From Streptomyces cyaneus (lineage in GTDB: Bacteria > Actinomycetota > Actinomycetes > Streptomycetales > Streptomycetaceae), in assembly GCF_004028635.1 (NCBI RefSeq), contig NZ_RQJW01000016.1, positions 124,001-188,000 on the forward strand: a DNA stretch of 64,000 nucleotides, written 5' to 3'. Of this stretch, positions 48,688 to 57,025 are shown piece by piece. The notes beneath the pieces were generated by a model. The model made no database searches and was not told the origin of the DNA. It saw only the letters and a program-made list of their open reading frames with translations. How positions within the stretch are numbered: the stretch's first letter is position 1; each line of letters starts with the position of its first letter. Both the position numbers and the translations under genes were made by a program.

Positions 48688-49257
48688 ATGTCGGTGTTCA
48701 TTCAGCAACTCCCCGCGCTCATCGGCGTCGTGATCGGCGCGCTCGGTTCGTATATGGCGGTCGTGCGGGGCGACCAGGTGAGGTTTCGGCGGGAGCAGAC
48801 GGCGCGTTGGGAGGAGCGGCGGCTGGCGGTGTACGCCGACTACGCGCAGTCGGTGAAGAAGACGGTCACGGTGACGTACCGGGTCGCCGCCAAGCTCGGC
48901 AACGACCCGCACCCGGACCCCCTGTCCCTCGACGAAGCCAAGCCGCTGCTCGCCGACGCGACTACCCGCCGGGATCCCTCGGGTGAAGCGCTGATCATGC
49001 TGGGCAGCCCCGCGGTGGTGGACAAGGCGCGGGCCTGGGTCCTGACGGCGTTGGAGATGGAGCGGTTCGTGCGCGAGGGCAGGCAGGATCCGCAGGCCTG
49101 GCAGGTGCTGCTGGAACGCCAGCGCGCCGGACGGGAGGGCTACTACACGGCCGTACGGGAGGATCTGGGACTGCCGCCCGGCCACTCCGCACGCTGGCCC
49201 ATCCGCGCGGCCGACCCGCTGCCGCCCCAGGGGTGGCCGGTGCCGCCTCAGCGGTAA
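48688..49257 (+). CDS. Membrane-anchored protein of unknown function
   Basis: 189 residues. One N-terminal helix (LPALIGVVIGALGSYMAVV), then a long hydrophilic helix with RGDQVRFRREQTARWEERRL and VYADYAQSVKKTVTV, and a mostly helical cytosolic domain ending in a Pro-rich tail. This is a recurrent Streptomyces membrane protein type without known function. It starts 50 bases after the divergent SDR start; its stop overlaps the next convergent SDR gene by ten bases. Confidence 0.75.
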   Translation: MSVFIQQLPALIGVVIGALGSYMAVVRGDQVRFRREQTARWEERRLAVYADYAQSVKKTVTVTYRVAAKLGNDPHPDPLSLDEAKPLLADATTRRDPSGEALIMLGSPAVVDKARAWVLTALEMERFVREGRQDPQAWQVLLERQRAGREGYYTAVREDLGLPPGHSARWPIRAADPLPPQGWPVPPQR

Positions 49258-50189
49258 CCGGTCGTGTCCGCGGGCTTCCCCGTGTCCTGGACCTCGACGA
49301 GGTACCGCCAGGCGTCGGGCCGGCTGCCGTCGAGGTCCGTGAAGCCGTAGACCCGCGCGAGCTGCCCGCTGGAGAGGGACTCGCCGTTCCAGCGGGCCAC
49401 GTCGGGGTCGGCGGCGAGGGCGGCGACGGCTCGGCCCACATAGCGCGGGGTCTCGGAGATGGCGAAGTGCGGGACGCGTTCGAGGGCGTCGCGCCAGTTG
49501 TCCTCCCGCACTCCGAAGGCCTCCAGCATCATCTCCGAGCGCAGCCAGCCCGGGGTCAGCGCGACGGCGGTGGCGCCGCGCGGTCCGAGTTCGTGGCCGA
49601 GGGAGAAGGCCATGCGCAGGACGGACGACTTGGCGAGATCGTAGAAGAAGGAGTTGCGGTAGTGGGCGCCGTTGTAGTCGGCCGTGCCGTCGGTCATCTC
49701 GACCACGAGTCCGCCGGGGTGGCGCAGGAGGAGGGGCAGGGCGTGGTGGTTGGTGATCGCGTGGGTCTCGACCGCGAGCCGCAGCAGCCGCAGGCCGTTG
49801 TCGAGGTCGTGCTCCCAGATCGGGCTGTCCCAGGCGAAGAGTTTCTCGCCGCCCCAGATGTCGTTGACGAGGACGTCGAGTCGGCCCTGTTCGTCCGCGA
49901 TGCGGTCGACGAGGGCGCGGACCTGCGCCGGGTCGAGGTGGTCGGTGGGTACGGCGACGCCGTGGCCGCCGGCCTCGGTGACCAGGTCGGCGGTGTCCTC
50001 GATCGTCTCGGGGCGGTCGTACTCCGAGCGCCGGGCGCGCGTGCTGCGTCCCGTCACGTAGACGGTGGCGCCGACCGCGCCGAGCTCGACGGCGATGCCG
50101 CGTCCGGCACCCCGTGTCGCCCCGGCGACCAGCGCGACCTTGCCCCCCTTGCCCTTCTTTTCCTTCTTGTCCTTCACCGGTTGTGACAT
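49248..50189 (-). CDS. Short-chain dehydrogenase of the large SDR_a5-like type
   Basis: 313 residues. A Lys-rich N-terminus (DKKEKKGKGGK) precedes the cofactor motif VALVAGATRGAGRGIAVELG; the strand-2 Arg pair VTGRSTRARRSEYDRPETIE suggests NADP; VLVNDIWGGE replaces NNAG; catalytic YDLAKSS is preceded by YNGAHYRNSFF. Length and the inserted IWGGEKLFAWDSPIWEH region match the group of longer SDRs common in actinobacteria. A palindrome (50212-50225) lies 22 bases before the start. Substrate unknown. Confidence 0.88.
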   Translation of the reverse strand: MSQPVKDKKEKKGKGGKVALVAGATRGAGRGIAVELGAVGATVYVTGRSTRARRSEYDRPETIEDTADLVTEAGGHGVAVPTDHLDPAQVRALVDRIADEQGRLDVLVNDIWGGEKLFAWDSPIWEHDLDNGLRLLRLAVETHAITNHHALPLLLRHPGGLVVEMTDGTADYNGAHYRNSFFYDLAKSSVLRMAFSLGHELGPRGATAVALTPGWLRSEMMLEAFGVREDNWRDALERVPHFAISETPRYVGRAVAALAADPDVARWNGESLSSGQLARVYGFTDLDGSRPDAWRYLVEVQDTGKPADTTGYR

Positions 50190-50211
50190 GTCCGGCCTCC
50201 CGACCCTGTAC

Positions 50212-50225
50212 GAGCGATGTCGCTC
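50212..50225. promoter_or_regulatory. Short perfect inverted repeat before an SDR gene
   Basis: GAGCGA-TG-TCGCTC, 22 bases upstream of the SDR start. Position suits an operator for an unlinked repressor or a small hairpin in the leader. Confidence 0.35.
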
Positions 50226-50284
50226 TTGAGGGTGCCGGGTAAGCCGGACATCTTCTGTCGTCTTTTACTGGCCCTGCTGAGGGG

Positions 50285-50659
50285 TCACCCGGCCGGGCGC
50301 AGCCGCGCGTCGAGTGCGTCGTAGGTCGGCAGGAACCAGATGTGGCCGCCGTTGTTGGTCTCGTGGACGAAGTCGCGCAGGGCCGTGCTCTCGGCGATGT
50401 GGTGGGAGACGTCGCCGACCACGGCGAGGCGCACCCGGTAGTTCACGAACTTCTGCATGACCGCGCCCGCGACGCCCGACCGGAGTTGGAAGAACTCGTC
50501 TGCGACCCGCTCCACCGGCACCGCGACCAACTGGGCCTCCTGCCCGTAGGCGTCGCCGATCAGATCGAGCGCCGCGCTCTCGCCGTCCAGGGGCGGGCCG
50601 TCGGGAGCGCAGCGCAGGACGCGTACGTCATGCAGGGTCACGAGCGTGTTGGTGGTCAT
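50285..50659 (-). CDS. DUF4180 protein
   Basis: 124 residues: GDAYGQEAQLVAVPVERVAD, EFFQLRSGVAGAVMQKFVNY, RVRLAVVGDVSHHIAESTAL and RDFVHETNNGGHIWFLPTYD follow the DUF4180 pattern. The fold is a small alpha/beta domain of unknown function, found beside diverse genes. ATG at MTTNTLV; the next gene upstream on this strand is the mycothiol metallo-hydrolase, 70 bases away. Confidence 0.82.
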   Translation of the reverse strand: MTTNTLVTLHDVRVLRCAPDGPPLDGESAALDLIGDAYGQEAQLVAVPVERVADEFFQLRSGVAGAVMQKFVNYRVRLAVVGDVSHHIAESTALRDFVHETNNGGHIWFLPTYDALDARLRPAG

Positions 50660-50729
50660 GGGGCGCGATCGTATGGCGGGCTCTCGTCTCCGACCATTGG
50701 TTTTCCGGCCCTGACCACGCTTGCCGGCC

Positions 50730-51359
50730 TCAGTGGCCGCGGTCGATCCACTCCTGGAGGTGGGGCGCCTCCGCTCCGATGGTGGTCGCGTCGCCGTGGC
50801 CGGTGAGGACCTTGGTGTCGGGCGGGAGGGTGAGCAGACGGGTGCGGATCGAGCCGACGATCGTCGGGAAGTGGGAGTAGGAGCGGCCGGTGGCGCCGGG
50901 GCCGCCCTTGAACAGGGTGTCGCCGGTGAAGACGACGCCCAGGCCGGGGTCGTGCAGGCAGACCGCGCCCGGCGCGTGGCCCGGGGTGTGCAGGACCGTG
51001 AGGTCGGCGCCCGCACCTTCGATGATCTGGCCGTCCACGAGGTGGGCGTCGGGGTCGCGGTCCGGATGGGTCTGCTTCCACAGCGGCAGGTCGTCGGGGT
51101 GGAGCCAGATCGTGGCGCCGGTGCGGTCGGCCAGGGCGGGCGCGGCGTCGATGTGGTCGTTGTGGGCGTGGGTGCACACGATCGCGGTGAGGCGCCGGTC
51201 ACCGACGGCCTCGGCGATCGCGTCGGCGTCATGGGCGGCGTCGATGACGATGACCTCGTGGTCGTCGCCGACGAGCCAGACGTTGTTGTCGACGTCCCAG
51301 GTTCCGCCGTCGAGGCTGAACTGCCCGGAGGTGACGAGGCGTTCGATGCGGGCGGCCAT
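50730..51359 (-). CDS. MBL-fold hydrolase partnering mycothiol formaldehyde dehydrogenase
   Basis: 209 residues, metallo-beta-lactamase/glyoxalase II fold. Metal ligands: THAHNDHID (residues 63-71), HTPGHAPGA with its His near 127, and FTGDTLFKGG with its Asp near 146; a last His is in LTGHGD. Starts inside the stop of the dehydrogenase gene (TGATG), so the two are coupled. In actinobacteria this partner is thought to hydrolyse S-formylmycothiol to formate and free mycothiol, completing formaldehyde detoxification. Confidence 0.9.
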   Translation of the reverse strand: MAARIERLVTSGQFSLDGGTWDVDNNVWLVGDDHEVIVIDAAHDADAIAEAVGDRRLTAIVCTHAHNDHIDAAPALADRTGATIWLHPDDLPLWKQTHPDRDPDAHLVDGQIIEGAGADLTVLHTPGHAPGAVCLHDPGLGVVFTGDTLFKGGPGATGRSYSHFPTIVGSIRTRLLTLPPDTKVLTGHGDATTIGAEAPHLQEWIDRGH

Positions 51360-52447
51360 CAGAGCATCACCACCGAGCGCAGCACGTCGCCGTGGTGCAT
51401 CCGCTCGAAGGCCTTCTCCACCTCGTCCAGTTGGATGGTCTCGGTGACGAACGCCCCCAGGTCCAGGCGGCCTTGCAGATGCAGGTCGATCAGCATCGGG
51501 AAGTCGCGGGAGGGCAGGCAGTCGCCGTACCAGGAGGACTTGAGCGCGCCGCCGCGGCCGAAGACGTCAAGCAGCGGCAGTTCCAGCTTCATCTGCGGGG
51601 TGGGCACGCCCACCAGGACGACCGTGCCGGCGAGGTCGCGGGCGTAGAAGGCCTGCTGGTACGTCTCCGGGCGGCCGACCGCCTCGATCACCACGTCCGC
51701 GCCGTGGCCGCCGGTCAGCTCGCGGATCGCCTCGACGGGGTCGCTCTCGCGCGAGTTGACGGTGTGGGTGGCGCCCATCGCGCGGGCCTTGTCCAGCTTG
51801 CGGTCGTCGATGTCCACGGCGATGATCTTCGCCGCCCCTGCCAGGTTCGATCCGGCGATCGCCGCGTCCCCGACACCACCGCAGCCGATCACCGCGACCG
51901 TGTCGCCCCGGCCGACGTTGCCGGTGTTGATCGCGGCACCGATCCCGGCCATCACCCCGCAGCCGAGCAGACCGGCGACCTCCGGGGCCACCGCCGCGTC
52001 GACCTTCGTGCACTGTCCGGCCGCGACCAGCGTCTTCTCCGCGAACGCGCCAATACCGAGCGCCGGCGAGAGTTCCTGGCCGGTCGAGGCCAGGGTCATC
52101 TTCTGCGTCGCGTTGTGGGTGTCGAAGCAGTACCAGGGGCGGCCGCGCAGACAGGCCCGGCACTTCCCGCACACCGCGCGCCAGTTGAGGATCACGAAGT
52201 CACCGGGCGCGACGTCCGTGACACCGTCGCCGACCGACTCCACCACGCCGGCCGCCTCGTGGCCCAGCAGGAAGGGGAAGTCGTCGCTGATGCCGCCCTG
52301 TTTGTAGTGCAGGTCGGTATGACAGACTCCGCAGGCCTGGATCCGTACGACGGCTTCTCCCGGCCCCGGGTCCGGCACGACGATCGTCTCCACGCGCACG
52401 GCCTCGTCCTTGCCGGATGCGATCACGCCCCGTACTTCCTGCGCCAT
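51359..52447 (-). CDS. mscR: S-(hydroxymethyl)mycothiol dehydrogenase (MscR)
   Basis: 362-residue zinc alcohol dehydrogenase. Catalytic-zinc ligands: CGVCHTDLHY (Cys about 40) and GHEAAGVVESVG (His/Glu about 64-65); structural zinc: CGKCRACLRGRPWYC. NAD-binding motif VAVIGCGGVGDAAIAGS. HNATQKMTLASTGQELSPALGIG and LVGVPTPQMKLELPLLDVFG match the mycothiol-dependent class III enzyme that oxidises the formaldehyde-mycothiol adduct and also reduces S-nitrosomycothiol. It is co-transcribed with the MBL hydrolase. Start at MAQEVRG. Divergent from the persulfide regulon. Confidence 0.92.
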   Translation of the reverse strand: MAQEVRGVIASGKDEAVRVETIVVPDPGPGEAVVRIQACGVCHTDLHYKQGGISDDFPFLLGHEAAGVVESVGDGVTDVAPGDFVILNWRAVCGKCRACLRGRPWYCFDTHNATQKMTLASTGQELSPALGIGAFAEKTLVAAGQCTKVDAAVAPEVAGLLGCGVMAGIGAAINTGNVGRGDTVAVIGCGGVGDAAIAGSNLAGAAKIIAVDIDDRKLDKARAMGATHTVNSRESDPVEAIRELTGGHGADVVIEAVGRPETYQQAFYARDLAGTVVLVGVPTPQMKLELPLLDVFGRGGALKSSWYGDCLPSRDFPMLIDLHLQGRLDLGAFVTETIQLDEVEKAFERMHHGDVLRSVVML

Positions 52448-52561
52448 GGTGCTGAACCCTTCGCTCGGCGGCTCTTCGTCCACTTCCGACCCTAGACGTG
52501 ACTGATCGGTAAAGGCACGGAGCCAGGGCCTTCACATGCGCTTCAGGCCATGTTCCAAAAA

Positions 52562-52609
52562 TACCCCCGGGGGTACCCTGCTACTGTGTTCCATATACCC
52601 CCGGGGGTA
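52562..52609. promoter_or_regulatory. Two CsoR/CstR-type operators
   Basis: TACCCCCGGGGGTA occurs twice (52562-52575 and 52596-52609), centres 34 bases apart, each a perfect 14-bp palindrome flanked by A/T. This is the ATACCC-G-GGGTAT class of site used by CsoR-family repressors. They lie 50-97 bases upstream of the persulfide dioxygenase gene, and may also face the divergent mscR operon. Confidence 0.88.
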
Positions 52610-52658
52610 ATTTTCGACCGGGGGAGCTCACGGGCTTCACCAGGAGAGGAGTGCTGCC

Positions 52659-54404
52659 GTGTACTTCGTCGACACCATCGACGTGCCGGGACTGGGCAAC
52701 CGCGGCTATCTGGCGGGCGGCGCGCACAGCGCCGCGGTGGTCGATCCGCCCAGGGACATCGACCGGGTGATCGCGGCCGCCGCGCGGCGGGGTGTGCGCA
52801 TCACACATGTGGTCGAGACCCATGTGCACAACGACTATGTGAGCGGCGGCCTGGAACTGGCCCGGATCACCGGCGCCGCCTACCTGGTGCCGGCGGCGGC
52901 ACGGGTCGGGTACGAGCGGGTGCCGGTCGCCGACGGGGACCGTACGGAGATCGACGACGGCCTGGTGCTGCGCGCCCTGGCCACTCCCGGGCACACCCCG
53001 CACCACACCTCGTACGTCCTGGAAGAGATCCAGGAGAAGGACCAGGAGGAGACGCAGGAGGAGGTCCAGAGGGAGGCCCGGCAGGGGATCGCACGCGCGG
53101 TGGCCGTCTTCACCGGCGGTTCCCTGCTCATCGGCACCGTCGGGCGGCCCGACCTGGTCGAACCAGGGCTGACGGGGCGGCTGGCGCGGGCGCAGTACGA
53201 CTCCGCGCACCGGCTGGCCGCCGAGTTGCCGGACGAGACGGCGGTCCTGCCGACGCACGGCTTCGGCAGCTTCTGCTCCGCCACCCAGGCCGCGGGCGGG
53301 GCGGAGACCACGATCGGACGTGAGCGCGCCGTGAACGAGGCCCTGGTGAAGGACGTCGACGCGTTCGTCGCCGACCTGCTCGCCGGGTTGGACGACATCC
53401 CCGCGTACTACGCGCACATGGGTCCGGCCAACACACAGGGCCCGGCTCCGGTGGATCTGACGCCGCCCCGCCCGGCCGACGCCGAGGAGATCGCGGCGCG
53501 GCTGGCCGCCGGGGAGTGGGTGGTGGATCTGCGCAACCGGGTCGCCTTCGCCGAGGGGCATGTCGCCGGGTCGCTCAACTTCGAGGCCGAGGGGCAGCTC
53601 GCCACCTATCTGGCCTGGCTGCTGCCGTGGGGCAAGCCGGTCACCCTGCTGGCCGAGAGCCCGGCCCAACTGGCCCACGCCCAGCGGGAACTCGTCCGGG
53701 TCGGCATCGACCGACCGGCCGCGTCCGCGACCGGCACCCCCACCGAATGGCTACGGGAGGGCGAGCGGCCGCGCTCCTTCCCGCGCGGCACCTTCGCCGA
53801 ACTGGCCGCACAGGACGGCGTGGTGGTCCTGGACGTGCGGCGCGACTCCGAGCGCGATGCCGGCCACATCAAGGGCTCGGTGCACATTCCGCTGCACCAC
53901 CTGCGCGACCGGCTGCCGGAGATACCGGGCGGTACGGTGTGGGTGCACTGTGCCGGCGGTATGCGGGCCGCCATCGCCGCCTCGCTGCTCGACGCGGCGG
54001 GACGCGAAGTCGTCGCCGTCGACGACGGGTTCACCGCGGCACGCGACGCCGGGCTGCCCATGGCGCGTATCACTGCGGCCGAGGCCGAGGAGCGGGCAGG
54101 CTCGGACGCCGTCCTCCTGGACGTCCGCGAGGCCGACGAGTGGGCCGAGGGGCACGCCCCGGGCGCCGTACTCGCGCCGCTCTCCTCGCTCACGGCCGGG
54201 GAACTGCTGCCGAAGGCCGCGCGGGGCCGCCCGATCGTCGCGATCTGCCGCTCCGGCAAGCGCTCCCGCGAGGCCGCGGCCCTGCTCACGGCACGCGGCG
54301 GCACGGACGTCGTGGACGTCGTCGGCGGCATGCGGGCCTGGGTCGAGGCGGGGCTCCCCGTGGTGGCGGAGTCGGGGGCGGGTACCCCCGGCCGGCCCCG
54401 GTGA
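52659..54404 (+). CDS. Persulfide dioxygenase-like MBL protein fused to three rhodanese domains
   Basis: 581 residues, cytosolic. N-terminal ETHE1-like MBL domain: THVHNDYVSGG (iron/metal ligands), ALATPGHTPHHTSY, GRPDLVEPG and LPTHGFGSFCSAT. Rhodanese 1 (about 285-365, VDLRNRVAFAEGHVAGSLNF) has no active Cys; rhodanese 2 (about 380-470, VLDVRRDSERDAGHIKGSVH) has WVHCAGGMRAA; rhodanese 3 (about 480-575, VLLDVREADEWAEGHAPGA) has AICRSGKRSREAA. It should oxidise persulfide carbon-free sulfur to sulfite and move sulfane sulfur. A short acidic, Gln/Glu-rich insert (EEIQEKDQEETQEEVQRE) sits inside the MBL domain. GTG follows AGGAG. Under the two CstR-type operators. Confidence 0.9.
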   Translation: MYFVDTIDVPGLGNRGYLAGGAHSAAVVDPPRDIDRVIAAAARRGVRITHVVETHVHNDYVSGGLELARITGAAYLVPAAARVGYERVPVADGDRTEIDDGLVLRALATPGHTPHHTSYVLEEIQEKDQEETQEEVQREARQGIARAVAVFTGGSLLIGTVGRPDLVEPGLTGRLARAQYDSAHRLAAELPDETAVLPTHGFGSFCSATQAAGGAETTIGRERAVNEALVKDVDAFVADLLAGLDDIPAYYAHMGPANTQGPAPVDLTPPRPADAEEIAARLAAGEWVVDLRNRVAFAEGHVAGSLNFEAEGQLATYLAWLLPWGKPVTLLAESPAQLAHAQRELVRVGIDRPAASATGTPTEWLREGERPRSFPRGTFAELAAQDGVVVLDVRRDSERDAGHIKGSVHIPLHHLRDRLPEIPGGTVWVHCAGGMRAAIAASLLDAAGREVVAVDDGFTAARDAGLPMARITAAEAEERAGSDAVLLDVREADEWAEGHAPGAVLAPLSSLTAGELLPKAARGRPIVAICRSGKRSREAAALLTARGGTDVVDVVGGMRAWVEAGLPVVAESGAGTPGRPR

Positions 54405-55150
54405 GCACCCTCGTCCTCGGTCTGCTCGCCGGTGGCGTCACCGGGCTCGCGCTCGGGGCGTTGGGGGGTGGCGGCAGTGTGCTGGCCGTGCCCGCGTTGA
54501 TGTACCTGCTCGGTTTCCCGCCCGCCGCGGCCGCCGGCGCGAGCCTGGTCGTCGTCGCCGTCACCTCCGCCACCGCGCTCGCCGCGCACGCCCGCGAGGG
54601 CGCGGTGCGGTGGCGCGCCGGAGGGGTCTTCGCGGCGGCGGGCCTGGTACCGGCGGCGGTCGGCGGTGCGGTGTCCGGGCGGCTGCCTGCCGGGCTGCTC
54701 ACCGGCGCCTTCGCGGTGATCGCCGCGCTTGCCGCGCTGCGCATGCTGCGACCGTCGGCCTCGGTACGGCACGACGACGTGCCGGTGCATCCCGGTCGGG
54801 TCGTCCGGGCCGGCGCGGGGCTCGGTGCGGTGACCGGGGTGCTAGGGGTGGGCGGAGGCTTCCTCGCCGTACCGGCGCTGGTGAATGTGGTGGGGCTGCG
54901 CATGCGGGCCGCCGTGGGCACCAGCCTGCTGGTCATCACCGTCAACTCACTGGTCGCGCTGGCGGCCCGGGCGGGCTCGGCCGTGAGCCTCGACTGGAGA
55001 ACCGTCGGACCGTTCGCCGCGGCCGCGGTGCTCGGCGCGTGGGACGGCAAGCGTCTCGCCGTGAAGGTTTCGGGCGGCACGCTTCAGCGGATCTTCGCGT
55101 ACGTCCTGCTGGCGGTGGCCGTGTTCATGCTGGCCGACGCCGTCGTATGA
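54401..55150 (+). CDS. TauE/SafE-family sulfite or sulfur-compound exporter
   Basis: 249 residues, about eight helices in two repeats. Each half starts with the family Gly-rich motif: GGVTGLALGALGGGGSVLAVPAL and GAVTGVLGVGGGFLAVPALV (given as two spans). TauE/SafE proteins export sulfite, sulfonates or thiosulfate. The GTG overlaps the dioxygenase stop (GTGA), so sulfite made by the dioxygenase can be exported by this protein. Confidence 0.9.
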   Translation: MSTLVLGLLAGGVTGLALGALGGGGSVLAVPALMYLLGFPPAAAAGASLVVVAVTSATALAAHAREGAVRWRAGGVFAAAGLVPAAVGGAVSGRLPAGLLTGAFAVIAALAALRMLRPSASVRHDDVPVHPGRVVRAGAGLGAVTGVLGVGGGFLAVPALVNVVGLRMRAAVGTSLLVITVNSLVALAARAGSAVSLDWRTVGPFAAAAVLGAWDGKRLAVKVSGGTLQRIFAYVLLAVAVFMLADAVV

Positions 55151-55223
55151 CGACCGGGCACGCGACCACGGCCATGCGGGCCCGGATGCCCCCGTGACAA
55201 CCGGGCCTGCGCCCCCGACACCC

Positions 55224-55511
55224 CTACGCCAGCGACAGGAACAGCTTCTCCAGCCGCGCCTTCATCTGCTGGGTCGTCTCGCCGTTGCTCCGGCCCTTCT
55301 CGACGTCGGTGAGGCACTGCTGCAGCCCGGTCGCGATGATCGCGAAGCCGGCCCGGTCGAGGGCGCGGGAGGCGGCGGCCAGCTGGGTGACGACCTCCTC
55401 GCAGTCGCGGCCCTCCTCGATCATCTTGATCACCCCGGAGATCTGCCCCTGCGCCCGGCGCAGCCGGTTCAGCACGGACTTGAGGTCATCGCCCTCGAAC
55501 TGCAGCTCCAC
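55224..55511 (-). CDS. CstR-like persulfide-sensing repressor (CsoR family)
   Basis: 95 residues, all-helical DUF156/CsoR protein: SVLNRLRRAQGQISGVIKMI, EEGRDCEEVVTQLAAASRAL and ATGLQQCLTDVEKG. Two cysteines are present (GRDC and LQQC), but the His of the copper site, four residues before the second Cys, is Gly. This Cys-Cys pattern is that of CstR, which senses persulfides, not of copper-sensing CsoR. The GTG start with GGGGAG five bases upstream is preferred over an earlier ATG. Three matching palindromes nearby define its likely regulon: the dioxygenase, the TauE gene and the divergent rhodanese gene. Confidence 0.88.
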   Translation of the reverse strand: MELQFEGDDLKSVLNRLRRAQGQISGVIKMIEEGRDCEEVVTQLAAASRALDRAGFAIIATGLQQCLTDVEKGRSNGETTQQMKARLEKLFLSLA

Positions 55512-55538
55512 GATCACTCCCCTGCACACCCCGCCACA

Positions 55539-55552
55539 TACCCTTGGGGGTA
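55539..55552. promoter_or_regulatory. Third CstR-type operator, one imperfect arm
   Basis: TACCCTTGGGGGTA, a variant of the perfect TACCCCCGGGGGTA sites at 52562 and 52596, between the divergent repressor and rhodanese genes. Confidence 0.85.
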
Positions 55553-55586
55553 TTTTACCTCCTCCTCGGAAAGGATCTCATTTCCC

Positions 55587-56183
55587 ATGACCGCACCCCA
55601 CGGCCCCCTCGCCCTCGACGTCGACGAGGCCCGCTCCCGTCTGGCCGGTCTGACCGTCGTCGACGTCCGCACGCCGGGCGAGTACGCCACAGGCCATCTG
55701 CCCGACGCCCTGAACATCCCCCTGGACCGGATCGAGAGCGCCCTGCCGGCCCTGCGCCGACTCCCCGGCGAGCAGCTCCTGGTGGTGTGCGCCTCCGGAG
55801 CCCGCTCGCAGAACGCCTGCCGCGTCCTCGCCGAGCACGGCATTCGGGCCATGACCCTGACGGGCGGCACCCAGGGCTGGGCGCAGCGCGGGCACGAACT
55901 GCACCGGCCGACGGCGACCTCGCGCGGCGCGTGGTCCATGGAGCGCCAGGTCCGTTTCACCGCGGGCACCGTCGTCCTGGCCGGTCTCGGCCTCGGACTC
56001 CTGCACCCGGCCTGGCAGTTGCTGTCCGCCGGCATCGCGGGCGGCCTCGTCTTCTCGGCGCTCACCGACTCCTGCGGCATGGCCGTACTGCTGTCGAAGC
56101 TCCCGCACAACCGCCCGCGTCCAGCGGACCTCGAAGCGACCCTGACCACCCTGGCTCGGCGTGGACAGGCGCCGGTCACCTGA
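55587..56183 (+). CDS. Rhodanese fused to a DUF2892-type membrane segment
   Basis: 198 residues. Rhodanese domain at about 5-108: LTVVDVRTPGEYATGHLPDA and the active loop VVCASGARSQNACRV with Cys near 70. A C-terminal pair of helices follows (FTAGTVVLAGLGLGLLHPAW; LLSAGIAGGLVFSALTDSCG), as in YgaP-like membrane rhodaneses. It should carry sulfane sulfur at the membrane. The ATG is 35 bases after the third CstR operator and is divergent from the repressor gene. Its end overlaps the next convergent gene by eight bases. Confidence 0.88.
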   Translation: MTAPHGPLALDVDEARSRLAGLTVVDVRTPGEYATGHLPDALNIPLDRIESALPALRRLPGEQLLVVCASGARSQNACRVLAEHGIRAMTLTGGTQGWAQRGHELHRPTATSRGAWSMERQVRFTAGTVVLAGLGLGLLHPAWQLLSAGIAGGLVFSALTDSCGMAVLLSKLPHNRPRPADLEATLTTLARRGQAPVT

Positions 56184-56769
56184 GGAAGTCCCGGACGGTC
56201 CGGGCGAGGGCGTCCTCGTCCAGGCCGTCCGCGCCGCCCAGGGGCAGCAGTCGGTGCGGTACGTGCACCAGGGTCTCGGCGACATGCCGGGCCGACAGGC
56301 CGGGGGGTCCGGGCTCGACGAGCACGACGTCCGCGTGGTCGGCGGCCAGCACAGCGGTGCGCAGGCCGACCTCGTCGAAGGGGCGGACGGTGGCCGCGTA
56401 GAGCACGGCCAGGTCGAGGCCTGCCGTGGCACGCAGCACGGGGTCGAGGGCGGCACCGACCGCGAGGACGACGCCGTCGAACCCTTCCCGGACGAGTTCG
56501 AAGCCATCCGTCGGGCAGCGCGGTTCGTCGTTGGACTCTCCGGACAGGTGCACGTACGCCCGCTCGCCGCGTCGCACGGCGCGCCGGATCGTGTGGCGTA
56601 CCTCGTCGGGATGGCCGGGGACGTGGACGCTCCAGCGCGGATCGGTGGCGAACCGCGCCAGTTCCTCCACGGCGCGGTAGCCGACGAGGACGGTGCCGTG
56701 CTCGGCGGGCCCGGACGGGCGGGCGCCGGGCAGGGATTCGGCGACGGCCTGCAGCATGTCTGGGTGCAC
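56176..56769 (-). CDS. Truncated transketolase-like protein (FasC-like candidate)
   Basis: 197 residues from a GTG that follows a perfect AGGAGG by seven bases; earlier in-frame Mets lack an RBS. The protein matches only the last part of the pyrimidine domain and the C-terminal domain of transketolase: HVPGHPDEVRHTIRRAVRRG, AYVHLSGESNDEP, then GVVLAVGAALDPVLRATAGL, AVLYAATVRPFDEVGLRTAV, ADVVLVEPGPPGLSARHVAE. The thiamine-pyrophosphate domain is missing, so it cannot be a transketolase by itself. In the fas cytokinin operon FasC is a transketolase/dehydrogenase-beta-like partner; because this gene is divergent to a FasD-type gene, a related role is inferred. Alternatively it is a decaying remnant, although the good RBS argues against that. 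Confidence 0.7.
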   Translation of the reverse strand: MHPDMLQAVAESLPGARPSGPAEHGTVLVGYRAVEELARFATDPRWSVHVPGHPDEVRHTIRRAVRRGERAYVHLSGESNDEPRCPTDGFELVREGFDGVVLAVGAALDPVLRATAGLDLAVLYAATVRPFDEVGLRTAVLAADHADVVLVEPGPPGLSARHVAETLVHVPHRLLPLGGADGLDEDALARTVRDFLR

Positions 56770-57025
56770 GGCGGGTCCTCCTGGGGACGGGTTCCTGCGA
56801 CGCGTCATGAATTCGTTGAGAAAGAATGCGACGGCCACTCATATGACCCTGGATTCCCCGAAGTTACTTCTTCCACCGAGATGCTCTTGAACCTTTAACA
56901 AGCCCAGAGGAATGTAGCCGTCTCTTTGCCCGGTCCGGGCTTTCCACTGGGTGTCCCCCACAGGCTGTGCTGCGTAACTTGGCAGTGGTCTTTCCCGTAC
57001 CCGAAGCGGAAGGGGACATCCCGCC

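Noticed and set aside
55224..55511. Copper-sensing CsoR and a copper-resistance locus
   Set aside because: The copper-ligand His is replaced by Gly, no copper ATPase or chaperone is nearby, and the neighbours are sulfur genes.
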